Shown: positions 13,200-20,483 of the stretch, piece by piece
Layout of the letters: every line of letters starts with the position of its first letter
Numbering within the stretch: the first letter of the stretch is position 1
From: Acetothermia bacterium UBA3571
GTDB taxonomy: Bacteria > Bipolaricaulota > Bipolaricaulia > Bipolaricaulales > Bipolaricaulaceae
NCBI GenBank assembly: GCA_002375995.1
Contig: DFNI01000004.1
Span: forward strand, 1 to 32,232
Direction of reading: 5' to 3'
Length of the DNA: 32,232 bases
Notes under the pieces: model-generated
Told to the model about the DNA's origin: nothing
Databases searched by the model: none
The model's input: only the letters and a program-made list of their open reading frames with translations
Translations under genes and position numbers: made by a program

Positions 13200-14195
13200 T
13201 TATCCTCCTTTCTCCACCATGCCGCTTTTTCTGAACCACTCCACCGCCTGCCGCAAGGCCTCCTCGGCCGGCATGGGTTCATACCCCAGTTCCTCCCTCG
13301 CCTTCCCGATGTCGAAGAACTCGTAGTACCGGGTCATGCGTACCGTATCCGGGGTCATCCGGGGCGTCCCCCCGGTGAGGAGGCAGAGCCAGATATTGAG
13401 GTACGAGAGCGGAAGCGCCAGGGCGTAGGGAAACCGGAACCTGGGCGCGGGAAGTCCAGTGATCCGGGATAGGGTATGCAGAAGTTCCTTCATCGTGAGG
13501 TTCTCCCCGCCCAGGATGTAGCACTCCCCGACCCTTCCCCGCTCCAGGGCCAGGAGATGTCCCTGGGCCACGTCTCCGGCTGCCACCACGTTCATCCCGG
13601 TGTCCATGTAGGCGGGCATCTTCCGCCTCAGGAAATCCAAGATCAGTTGCCCGGTGGGAGTGGGCTTTATGTCGTATGGGCCCACGGGGAAGCTGGGGTT
13701 GACGATCACCACCGGGAGTCCCTTTTTGGCGAATTCCAAGGCCACCTCTTGGGCGAGGTACTTGCTCTTCTTGTAGTCGCCGATCAGTATCTCGGGGCGG
13801 ACTGGGGTCTCCTCGTCAGCGGGCTCTTCCTTTGTGCCCCTCCCCAGGGCCGCGATGGAGCTGGTGTACACCACCCGTTCTACTCCCAGCTCCCGCGCCG
13901 CGCGGAGGACATTGCGGGTCCCGTCCACGTTGATCTCGTAGATGAGCCTTTTTGGCCGCACCCAAAAGGAGTAGAGGGCCCCCACGTGGAAGACCACCTC
14001 GCAGCCCTCCATGCCCCGCTTTACGGAGGGGAAATCCCTGAGGTCCCCTTCTACAACCTCGATGGGGAGGTCTTCGATATTCCGGCGGTCGGAGGTGGGA
14101 CGCACCAGGGCTCTGACCTCGAAGCCCTTGGCGAGCAGGGCGCGGACTACGTTGGCCCCGATGAACCCCGTGGCCCCGGTGACGAAGGCCTTCAT
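13200..14195 (-). CDS. NAD-dependent epimerase/dehydratase, HpnA-like
   Basis: This 331-residue extended short-chain dehydrogenase opens with the Rossmann motif GATGFIG (residues 7-13). It has an acidic/serine NAD-selecting region (RPTSDRRNIEDLPIEVVEGDL), YTSSIAALG and the YKKSK active-site pair. The closing blocks NPSFPVGPYDIKPTPTG, MPAYMDTGMNVVAAGDVAQGHLLALERG and YILGGENLTM closely match hopanoid-associated sugar epimerase (HpnA), a branch related to dihydroflavonol reductases. No squalene or other hopanoid genes are in the window, so a hopanoid role is not established. It sits between lepB and the OsmC gene, with one base after the lepB stop, in what reads as one transcription unit. Confidence 0.88.
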   Translation of the reverse strand: MKAFVTGATGFIGANVVRALLAKGFEVRALVRPTSDRRNIEDLPIEVVEGDLRDFPSVKRGMEGCEVVFHVGALYSFWVRPKRLIYEINVDGTRNVLRAARELGVERVVYTSSIAALGRGTKEEPADEETPVRPEILIGDYKKSKYLAQEVALEFAKKGLPVVIVNPSFPVGPYDIKPTPTGQLILDFLRRKMPAYMDTGMNVVAAGDVAQGHLLALERGRVGECYILGGENLTMKELLHTLSRITGLPAPRFRFPYALALPLSYLNIWLCLLTGGTPRMTPDTVRMTRYYEFFDIGKAREELGYEPMPAEEALRQAVEWFRKSGMVEKGG

Positions 14196-14196
14196 C

Positions 14197-15108
14197 TCAC
14201 CACTTGGAGGAACCGAAGTATCCGTTCATGGGACCGAACCGCGGCAGGGGCCAGATCCGGAAGTACGGCTCCCCGATGAACGCCCGGGCCGGCACGAACC
14301 CCCAGTAGCGGGAATCGTAGGAGTTCATGGTGTTGTCCCCCAAGACGAAGTAGTAACCCTCGGGGATTGGGGTGGGGGAAACGCCGTACCGCATCCGGGG
14401 ATCCCCCGCCCAGTAGGTGTGGTTCGCGGCGAAGGCGGGCACCTCTCCGTCCACGTACACCCGGCCGTTCTTTATCTCCACCGTTTGTCCCCCCACGGCG
14501 ATGAGGCGCTTGACGTAGCGGGCGTAACGGGCCTTGTACTTGATCCCTAGATCCGAGAGGTCATCGGCGTCAGGGGGAACCGCCACCGTGAGGTCGAGCC
14601 GCACCGCCCGGGGCAACTCCCCCCTCAGGACGGTGAAGCGGAGCTCCTTCCCTCGGTGTTCCACGATCCTGTCTTTGAGCACAAGCAGATGGGAGATGGG
14701 CTCGCCCCCAGCCCCTATGGAGGGGTCCCCGGGATAGACGATCCAATCCCCGGGCTCAAATCCCGCGACGTCGGCCGGGCTCCCCTTCTTAATACCCGTG
14801 ACCTTCAGGGACTCCAGGTGATAAAAAACCACTATATCCCCGGGCACCGGGTCCCGGAAGTAGTAGGAGATGCGGTCCACGAAGAACCGATCCCCGGGCT
14901 TTATCGTGGGAATCATGGACTCGGAGGGGACGTACATGTGGACGGTGACGAAGTTGATGATGATGAGGGCGATGGCCACCGCCTCCACGATGGCCTCCAA
15001 CCACCCCAAGAGGTAAGCCGCCACCGGCCCGGGGTACCACCCGAAACGGTGGGCCAACCGGACTATCGGTGGCGGCTTCTTCTTTTTCCGTTTGCGGCGA
15101 AGTCTCAT
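14197..15108 (-). CDS. lepB: Signal peptidase I with an apparent internal PDZ domain
   Basis: This 303-residue membrane serine protease removes signal peptides outside the membrane. It has a very basic N terminus, a helix at about residues 30-55 (LEAIVEAVAIALIIINFVTV), box B PSESMIPT with nucleophile Ser64, PGDIVVF, box D YVKRLIAVGG with general base Lys200, and box E FVLGDNTMNSYDSRYWG. Between the Ser and Lys boxes, residues about 102-175 form an extra segment. GSPADVAGFEPGDWI, a later GGEPIS and LRFTVLRG are the core motifs of PDZ domains of the HtrA/RseP type. Such an insertion is absent from ordinary signal peptidases. It overlaps rplS by ATGA. The order rplS-lepB is known from Thermotoga. 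Confidence 0.93.
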   Translation of the reverse strand: MRLRRKRKKKKPPPIVRLAHRFGWYPGPVAAYLLGWLEAIVEAVAIALIIINFVTVHMYVPSESMIPTIKPGDRFFVDRISYYFRDPVPGDIVVFYHLESLKVTGIKKGSPADVAGFEPGDWIVYPGDPSIGAGGEPISHLLVLKDRIVEHRGKELRFTVLRGELPRAVRLDLTVAVPPDADDLSDLGIKYKARYARYVKRLIAVGGQTVEIKNGRVYVDGEVPAFAANHTYWAGDPRMRYGVSPTPIPEGYYFVLGDNTMNSYDSRYWGFVPARAFIGEPYFRIWPLPRFGPMNGYFGSSKW

Positions 15109-15452
15109 CTTATGTGGTGGATGTTAGTGTAGCGGCGCAGGTAGAAGGGACGGGCCTGCCGCACCTTCTGAGAACGGCGCACCACCTCGATCTTCTGGAC
15201 ACTGGGGGAGTATAGGTAGAAGGTGCGCTCCACCCCCACCCCGGCCGCGATCTTGCGCACCGTGATGGTGGCCCGGGCGCCGGAGCCGGCCCGCTTGAGG
15301 ACCACCCCCTCGAACACCACCGTGCGTTCCCGCGACCCCTCCCTGATCCGCTCGTGTACCCGGACGATGTCCCCGGGACGGAACTCAGGGATCTCCTTTT
15401 CCGCCGTGAATTTAGCCTCCACCATGCGGATGAGATCGTCGTAGCCCATCAT
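15105..15452 (-). CDS. rplS: 50S ribosomal protein L19
   Basis: This 115-residue ribosomal protein has the usual length and the family core: FRPGDIVRVHERIREGSRERTVVFEGVVLKR, then ITVRKIAAGVGVERTFYLYSPSVQKIEVVRRSQKVRQARPFYLR. It lies at the 30S-50S interface. Two consecutive ATG codons begin the frame. The first follows GGAGATGAGGG and overlaps the stop of the RNA methyltransferase gene. The context downstream of trmD and a TM1570-like gene is the standard thermophile arrangement. Confidence 0.97.
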   Translation of the reverse strand: MMGYDDLIRMVEAKFTAEKEIPEFRPGDIVRVHERIREGSRERTVVFEGVVLKRAGSGARATITVRKIAAGVGVERTFYLYSPSVQKIEVVRRSQKVRQARPFYLRRYTNIHHIR

Positions 15453-16003
15453 CCCTCATCTCCTTTCAACCGGTCCAGGATGATCGCCGCTGCGGCCCGG
15501 ACCGAGAGGTGGTTGTAATCGCTTTTTTCCCGCACCGGAGGAAGGAGGGCATCACAAGCCCAAAGGAGCTCTTCGGCCATGCCGTTACCGGTGCCGAACA
15601 ATAACAATACCGGCTTTTCCTTCGTGCGCAAATGTTCCCTGGCTTCTTCCCAGGTTATCCGGGGATAGGGGAGCCCTGGGCGGGCCGAGGTGCCCCAGAT
15701 CAGGGGTTCCTCGCCTTCCCTTTCGCTCACCGCGCGCACACAGTCCTCCAAGTCCTCCACTACCGAGACGATCTCCACGGCTTCCTTGCGGGAAGGACGC
15801 TCCTCGCGCCAGAACTCGAGGATCCGCTGGACGATGGTGCGCTGGGATTCCAGCGGGTGTACGATGAAGTAGCTGGAGACGTTGTAGGTGCGACAGCTCC
15901 TGGCGATGTCCACCACGTCCAAGGAGGTGATGGCGGTGGCCACCACACCCCCCTTCAGGCTCTTCATGGGATAGTGCAAAAGCGCTACATAAAGGTTCGC
16001 CAT
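15449..16003 (-). CDS. TrmD-linked RNA methyltransferase (SPOUT, TM1570-like)
   Basis: The product is 184 residues from the ATG at 16003, which shares a base with the trmD stop (TGATG). A longer open frame reaches into trmD and is not used. The sequence ANLYVALLHYPMKSLKGGVVATAITSLDVVDIARSCRTYNVSSYFIVHPLESQ at the start, then TEKPVLLLFGTGNGMAEELL and SDYNHLSVRAAAAIILDRL at the end, match the SAM-dependent SPOUT methyltransferase family next to trmD, of which Thermotoga TM1570 is the type as I recall. The C-terminal glycine-rich GTGNG and SVRAAAAI segments form the knot that binds SAM. The RNA target is unknown. The position between trmD and rplS is conserved. Confidence 0.9.
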   Translation of the reverse strand: MANLYVALLHYPMKSLKGGVVATAITSLDVVDIARSCRTYNVSSYFIVHPLESQRTIVQRILEFWREERPSRKEAVEIVSVVEDLEDCVRAVSEREGEEPLIWGTSARPGLPYPRITWEEAREHLRTKEKPVLLLFGTGNGMAEELLWACDALLPPVREKSDYNHLSVRAAAAIILDRLKGDEG

Positions 16004-16701
16004 CAGGGATCGGGCTTTATGGAGAGGCCCAAGAGGTCGGGCCGGTTCTCCAAGGTCTTGCGCCATGCCTCCCGCTCCCGGAAGCGGGCGATCCGCTCGT
16101 GGTTCCCCGAAAGTAACACCTCCGGGACACGCATGCCCCGGAAGACCCGGGGGCGGGTGTACTGGGGATATCCCAGGCGGGGGCCACAGAAGAAGGAATC
16201 GGTGGCCGCCGACCAATACCTGCCCACCACCCCGGGGATCATCCGGGCCACGGCCTCCACCACCACCGCCGCGGGAAGCTCCCCCCCTGCCAAAACGTAG
16301 TCGCCGATGGAGAGCTCGAGGTCCGCCATCTCCGCCACCCGCTCGTCCACCCCCTCATAGCGGCCGCAGAGCAACGTCAACGCCCCCTTTCGGGCGAGCT
16401 CCTTGGCCGTGTCCTGGCGGAAGAGCTTCCCCTGGGCCGAAAGCAACACCACATAGGGCCTGTGGCCGATCTCCCGGGTGATGGCGTCCACCGCCCGGAA
16501 GAAGGGCTCCGGCCGCATCACCATCCCCGCCCCGCCCCCGAAGGGTCGGTCGTCCACGATCCCCCGGGGATCCGGGGCGAAGGCCCGGAGGTCGTGGACG
16601 TGGATCTCGATGAGCCCCTTTTCCCGGGCGGACCACAGGACCCCGAAGGAGAAGAAGGGCTCCAGCATCTCGGGGTAGATGGTGACGATATCGAACCTCA
16701 T
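16003..16701 (-). CDS. trmD: tRNA (guanine-37-N1)-methyltransferase
   Basis: This 232-residue SPOUT enzyme makes m1G37 in tRNAs that read CUN, CCN and CGG codons, which prevents +1 frameshifting. Diagnostic segments are RFDIVTIYPEML at the N terminus, DDRPFGGGAGMVM, LLCGRYEGVDERV, LSIGDYVLAGGELPA (SAM-binding knot) and the C-terminal HYTRP-like CGPRLGYPQYTRPRVFRGMRVPEVLLSGNH. The start ATG overlaps the stop of the preceding small gene. The gene normally found directly before trmD, rimM, is missing here. Confidence 0.97.
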   Translation of the reverse strand: MRFDIVTIYPEMLEPFFSFGVLWSAREKGLIEIHVHDLRAFAPDPRGIVDDRPFGGGAGMVMRPEPFFRAVDAITREIGHRPYVVLLSAQGKLFRQDTAKELARKGALTLLCGRYEGVDERVAEMADLELSIGDYVLAGGELPAAVVVEAVARMIPGVVGRYWSAATDSFFCGPRLGYPQYTRPRVFRGMRVPEVLLSGNHERIARFREREAWRKTLENRPDLLGLSIKPDP

Positions 16702-16937
16702 TGGACCTCCACCACCGCCGGACGTCCTGCCCGTTCGCAGATCTTCTCTACAACAAGAACAATGGCCTCGAAGTCCTTCTTTTTGAACCGGCGCCGTGCC
16801 TGCCGGCTGGGTCGGAGGATGACCAGGTCCAGTTCCGGGGTCCAGACGTGGCTTATGCGGAACTCCCCGGGGGCGATCTGGGCGAGGATGTAGCGGACGA
16901 GTTCAACCGGAAGCGTCCCCGCCTCCCGCGTCGCCAC
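16698..16937 (-). CDS. Small KH-like protein, divergent (KhpA position), GxxG lost
   Basis: The frame ends with TGA overlapping the trmD start. I take GTG 16937 as start, giving 79 residues. An ATG at 16967 would add ten residues and deepen the overlap with rpsP from 35 to 65 bases. The pattern LVRYILAQIA, EFRISHVW, LDLVILRPS, RQARRRF, KKKD, FEAIVLVVEKICERAG, RPAVVEV follows the helix-strand-strand-helix-loop-helix-strand order of the small KH protein KhpA (YlqC). KhpA normally follows rpsP in this operon. The RNA-binding GxxG loop is replaced by KKKD. I infer a degenerate or re-purposed KhpA. Family membership is not certain. The basic residues are compatible with RNA or ribosome binding. 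Confidence 0.65.
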   Translation of the reverse strand: MATREAGTLPVELVRYILAQIAPGEFRISHVWTPELDLVILRPSRQARRRFKKKDFEAIVLVVEKICERAGRPAVVEVQ

Positions 16938-17217
16938 TTGCTGTCTTCTTTCCGAACCGCTCCTCATGCCAGAGCTTCATCACCCCGGCCTTGGAGAGGA
17001 CCCTTTTGGCAGCGTGGGTAGGTTGTGCCCCCTGCCGGAGCCACTCCAACGCCTCCTCCACGTCCACGGTGATGTCCCACGGATCGGTGAGGGGGTTCAC
17101 GTGGCCGATCTTGGCGATCACTTTCCCGTCCCTTTTCTCCGTGGCTTCCACCACCACGAGCCGGTAACTCGGCTGTTTTTTCTTTCCAACCCGTTGTAGC
17201 CTTATCTTCACCGCCAT
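16903..17217 (-). CDS. rpsP: 30S ribosomal protein S16
   Basis: The 104-residue product is S16: MAVKIRLQRVGKKKQPSYRLVVVEATEKRDGKVIAKIGHVNPLTDP, then VDVEEALEWLRQGAQPTHAAKRVLSKAGVM, are family-defining. It binds 16S rRNA early in 30S assembly. The C-terminal tail is glycine/aspartate-rich (ASGDAGGGDASG). A Shine-Dalgarno sequence AGGTGAT lies ahead of the ATG. It follows ffh after 73 bases. That gap holds GC-rich inverted repeats around GCGGCCGC, which could be a leader structure. Confidence 0.97.
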   Translation of the reverse strand: MAVKIRLQRVGKKKQPSYRLVVVEATEKRDGKVIAKIGHVNPLTDPWDITVDVEEALEWLRQGAQPTHAAKRVLSKAGVMKLWHEERFGKKTASGDAGGGDASG

Positions 17218-17290
17218 GGATGTATCACCTCTCTCGGGATGTTACATGCTGGGCCACAAGCGGCCGCATGTGCGCTGCACCAAGTTTACT

Positions 17291-18616
17291 TCAAAGCCCG
17301 GGGGGATTCTCCCTCAGGAGCGCCTCCCAGCCAGAAGGGAGCCCTTTTTTCTTCCCAAGCTGCTTCATGAGCTTGCGCATCTTCTCGAACTGGGAGAGGA
17401 GGCGGTTCACGTCCTGCACGGTGGTACCGGAGCCCCTGGCGATGCGGCGTTTGCGGCTGGCGCCGATGATGTGGGGGTTGGCGCGCTCCTCCGGGGTCAT
17501 GGACTGAATGATGGCCCGGACCTTCACCAGCTCCCGCTCCAGTTCCGGATCGTCCGCCAATTTCCCGAATCCGGGGATCCGGGAAAGAAGCTGGGATATG
17601 GGACCAGCTCGCCGCAGGGCCTCGAGCTCCTCCAAGTAATCCTGGAGGGTAAACTCCCCGGTGCGGACCTTTTTGGAGAGCTTCTCCAGGTCCTTCCCCG
17701 CAGCCTCCTCCACCTTCTCGAACAAGCCCGCGAGGTCCCCTAACCCCAAGATTCGGTCGGCCATCCTGGTGGGGTGGAAGACCTCCAAGTCCGGAGGACG
17801 TTCCCCTACCCCGATGAACAGGACCGGAAGCCCCGTGGTATACCGCACCGAGAGCGCCGCCCCGCCCCGGGCATCCCCGTCCAGCTTCGTGAGCACGACC
17901 CCGGTGGTCCCCAATGGGAGGAAGGCGTTGGCAATCCCCACCGCCTCCTGGCCTACCAAGGCGTCCAACACCAGAAGGACGTCCCCCGGGGAGAAGGCCC
18001 CGACGAGCTCCGCCAGGAACTCCAAGATCTCCTCCTGGCCCGGCAGTGACCCCGGGGTGTCGATTATCACCGTATCCGCCGGTACCTTCGGGGCCTCACG
18101 GATGGCGGCCCTGAGGTTGGCGATCGGATCTGAACCCCCATCCCGAAACGGGACCCCGACCTTCCCCGCAAGAGATGAGAGCTGTTCCGCCGCCGCGGGG
18201 CGGAAAGGGTCGGCACAGAAGAGGAGCGGGTGGCGTCCGTGCTTACGTAGGAAAAGGGCCAGCTTCCCCGCGGTGGTGGTTTTCCCCCCTCCCTTAGTGC
18301 CCACCACCATTACCAGGGCGGGTTGGCCTTTGAGCTTTAGGGAGACCGCCTCCCCGCCCATGATCCCGGCGAGCTCGTCCCGCACGATCTTGAGGAGCTG
18401 CTGGGCGGGGGTGAGGGAAGCCAAGACCTCCTTTCCCACGGCGCGTTCGCGAATCCTCTCCGTAAGTTCCTTCACCACGGAGAAGTGGACGTCGGCGGAA
18501 AGAAGCGCCCGGCGGATCTCCCGCAGGCCCTCTTTCACGTCCGCCTCGGAGAGGACGCCTTTCCCCCCGAGCTGCTTGAAGATCTGGGAAAGCCTTTCCG
18601 TTAGGGACTCAAACAC
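17291..18616 (-). CDS. ffh: Signal recognition particle GTPase Ffh (SRP54), atypical G motifs
   Basis: This 441-residue protein has the full NG-M layout. The N domain (residues 1-95) is followed by the G domain with G1 GTKGGGKTTT (106-115), G2 DPFRPAA (136-142), G3 DTPGS (186-190), G4 TKLDGDARGG (243-252) and a G5-like GVGER (269-273). The C-terminal M domain has SRKRRIARGSGTTVQDVNRLLSQF (387-410), which binds SRP RNA. G1 usually reads GLQGxGKTTT and G3 DTAGR. The change of AGR to PGS in G3 is striking, because that arginine takes part in GTPase activation in the Ffh-FtsY pair. Everything else indicates an intact gene. Its RNA partner is encoded at about 1565-1782. It begins nine bases after accC. 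Confidence 0.96.
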   Translation of the reverse strand: MFESLTERLSQIFKQLGGKGVLSEADVKEGLREIRRALLSADVHFSVVKELTERIRERAVGKEVLASLTPAQQLLKIVRDELAGIMGGEAVSLKLKGQPALVMVVGTKGGGKTTTAGKLALFLRKHGRHPLLFCADPFRPAAAEQLSSLAGKVGVPFRDGGSDPIANLRAAIREAPKVPADTVIIDTPGSLPGQEEILEFLAELVGAFSPGDVLLVLDALVGQEAVGIANAFLPLGTTGVVLTKLDGDARGGAALSVRYTTGLPVLFIGVGERPPDLEVFHPTRMADRILGLGDLAGLFEKVEEAAGKDLEKLSKKVRTGEFTLQDYLEELEALRRAGPISQLLSRIPGFGKLADDPELERELVKVRAIIQSMTPEERANPHIIGASRKRRIARGSGTTVQDVNRLLSQFEKMRKLMKQLGKKKGLPSGWEALLRENPPGL

Positions 18617-18625
18617 AAACGCAGT

Positions 18626-19963
18626 CTACTTCGGCGGGAGGATCCTCTCAAGTAGGTCAGTGGTGTGGTAGACCCGGGCGAAATCCGGGTGGGATATGAC
18701 CTCCAAAAGGAGCTCCACGTTCGTCTTTACCCCGGAGATCCGGAAGCGTTTGAGGGCCGAGTACATCCTGAGGCGCGCTTCCTCTCGGTCCTCGCCGAAG
18801 GTGATGAGCTTGGCAAGGAGGGAATCGTAATAGGGTAGGACCTCCATCCCCTGGTAGATGTGGGTGTCGAGCCTCACCCCGATCCCGCCGGGAAGGTGCT
18901 CTATGTGGACCTTCCCGGTGGAGGGGAAGAAGTCGTGCTGAGGATCTTCGGCGTTGATCCGACACTCCATGGCCCAGCCCCAGAACTCGATCTGTTCCTG
19001 GGAATACCCCAGGGGTTCTCCCTTAGCGATGCGCAGCTGTTCCCGCACCAGGTTCCTGCCCACCCGGACCTCGGAGACGGGGTGCTCCACCTGGATGCGG
19101 GGGTTGATCTCGATGAAGAAGAATCGTTCCTCTGTTACCAAGAACTCCACCGTTCCCGCCCCCACCAGCCCCACCGCCTCGGCGGCTCGGATGGCAGCTT
19201 CCCCCAAGGCCCAGCGCATCTCCTCCGAGAGTTCCGGTGCCGGGGCCTCTTCCACCACCTTCTGGTGGCGTCGCTGCACGGTGCAATCTCTGGTTCCCCA
19301 ATGGACGATGTGGCCCTGAGAGTCTGCTAGCACCTGGACCTCCACGTGTCGGGGGGAGGGGACGTACGCCTCGAGGTATACGCGGGGATCGCCGGTGGCC
19401 GCCTTGGCCTCCCTTCGGGCCTGGCGGAAGGCGGGGAGGAGCTCCTCGGGGGAGCTGACCAAGCGTATCCCCCGCCCCCCTCCGCCCGCCACCGCTTTAA
19501 GCAAGAGGGGATAGCCGAGCTCGGCGGCCCTCCTCTTTAGTTCCGTCTCGTCCTCGATGGGGCCCGTTCCCGGGAGGATGGGGACCCCGGCCTGGGAGAC
19601 CCGCTCCCGGGTGGCGGCTTTGTCTCCACAGAGCCGTAACACCTCCGCCGGCGGTCCCACGAAGGTGATCCCCATGTCGGCGCAGATCTCCGCTAGATCC
19701 GGGTTCTCGGAGAGGAAGCCGTAACCGGGGTGGAGGGCGTCGCAGCCGGTGAGCTCGCACGCAGCAAGCACAGCGGCAATGTTTAGGTAGCTCTTTTTCG
19801 CCGGCCCAGGCCCGATGCATACCGCCTCGTGGGCCAACCTAACGTGGAGGGCGTTTCTTTCCGGTTCCGAGAAGACCGCCACCGCCTTGAGCCCCTCCTC
19901 CCGGCAAGCTTCCAGGATCCGGATGGCGATCTCGCCGCGGTTAGCGATGAGGACCTTTTCCAT
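18626..19963 (-). CDS. accC: Acetyl-CoA carboxylase, biotin carboxylase subunit
   Basis: At 445 residues this is full length for AccC. It carboxylates the biotin of BCCP using bicarbonate and ATP, the first step of fatty acid synthesis. The N-terminal EKVLIANRGEIAIRI, HPGYGFLSEN, the glycine-rich ATP loop KAVAGGGGRGIR, TRDCTVQRRHQKVVEEAPAP and the active-site block EINPRIQVEHPVSE are all present. The C-terminal domain has AMECRINAEDP and PYYDSLLAKLI. It starts one base after the accB stop, so the two subunits are coupled. The carboxyltransferase genes accA and accD are not in the window. A role in another biotin-dependent carboxylase cannot be excluded, but BCCP of the AccB type argues for ACC. 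Confidence 0.96.
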   Translation of the reverse strand: MEKVLIANRGEIAIRILEACREEGLKAVAVFSEPERNALHVRLAHEAVCIGPGPAKKSYLNIAAVLAACELTGCDALHPGYGFLSENPDLAEICADMGITFVGPPAEVLRLCGDKAATRERVSQAGVPILPGTGPIEDETELKRRAAELGYPLLLKAVAGGGGRGIRLVSSPEELLPAFRQARREAKAATGDPRVYLEAYVPSPRHVEVQVLADSQGHIVHWGTRDCTVQRRHQKVVEEAPAPELSEEMRWALGEAAIRAAEAVGLVGAGTVEFLVTEERFFFIEINPRIQVEHPVSEVRVGRNLVREQLRIAKGEPLGYSQEQIEFWGWAMECRINAEDPQHDFFPSTGKVHIEHLPGGIGVRLDTHIYQGMEVLPYYDSLLAKLITFGEDREEARLRMYSALKRFRISGVKTNVELLLEVISHPDFARVYHTTDLLERILPPK

Positions 19964-19964
19964 C

Positions 19965-20372
19965 CTACTCCGGGCGGATCTTGAACAGGGGTTCCCCGTA
20001 TTCCACCGGGCTTCCGTCCTCCACCAAGATCTCCTCCACCACCCCCCTCGCGTCGGAGCGGATCTCGTTCATCACTTTCATTGACTCGATGATGCAGAGG
20101 GGTTGGCCCTCCTCCACCCGGTCCCCTACCTCCACGAAGGGAGGGGAATCGGGGTTGGGCCGGCGCCAGAAGGTTCCCACCAAGGGGGAACGGATGATGT
20201 GGAGCTCCTCGGAAGGCTCCGCCGGGGACACCGGCACCGGATGGCTTGTGACCGGGGGGAACTCGCGCCTCAACGTGATCCGACGTCCCCCCTCCTCTAA
20301 GGTGAGCTCGCTCAGGCCTTCTTCCTTGAGAAGCGCACAGAGCTTTCGGAGCAGTTCCAGGTCTACTTCCAC
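19965..20372 (-). CDS. accB: Biotin carboxyl carrier protein of acetyl-CoA carboxylase
   Basis: This 135-residue carrier starts with GTG after GGAGGAGGTCAGG. The N-terminal helix region (VDLELLRKLCALLKEEGLSELTLEEGGRRITLRR) and a short Pro/Ser linker lead to a biotinyl domain from about residue 58. The thumb segment GTFWRRPNPDSPPFVEVGDRVEEGQ is typical of AccB and not of other biotinyl domains. The biotin attachment site reads ESMKVMNEI with Lys99. Most AccB proteins have EAMK, so Ser replaces Ala here, a mild variation. It is the first gene of the minus-strand run and is divergent from the CNNM gene. A minus-strand TACAAT at 20395-20390 could be its -10. Confidence 0.95.
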   Translation of the reverse strand: MEVDLELLRKLCALLKEEGLSELTLEEGGRRITLRREFPPVTSHPVPVSPAEPSEELHIIRSPLVGTFWRRPNPDSPPFVEVGDRVEEGQPLCIIESMKVMNEIRSDARGVVEEILVEDGSPVEYGEPLFKIRPE

Positions 20373-20454
20373 CCTGACCTCCTCCCGGCATTGTAGCTTC
20401 TTGCTTCGGCACAGCCTCCCCCGTGGTTCCGTGGGATGTCCGCCAGGAAATCAG

Positions 20455-20460
20455 TATAAT
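20455..20460 (+). promoter_or_regulatory. Predicted -10 element of the CNNM-M1-pheT-tsaE operon
   Basis: TATAAT at 20455-20460 lies 24 bases before the TTG start at 20484. No good -35 is seen 16-18 bases upstream. An ATG immediately followed by TAA (20475-20480) lies between the ribosome-binding-like GAGGTG and the TTG start, forming a start-stop codon pair. Confidence 0.45.
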
Positions 20461-20483
20461 TCATCAACGAGGTGATGTAAGGG

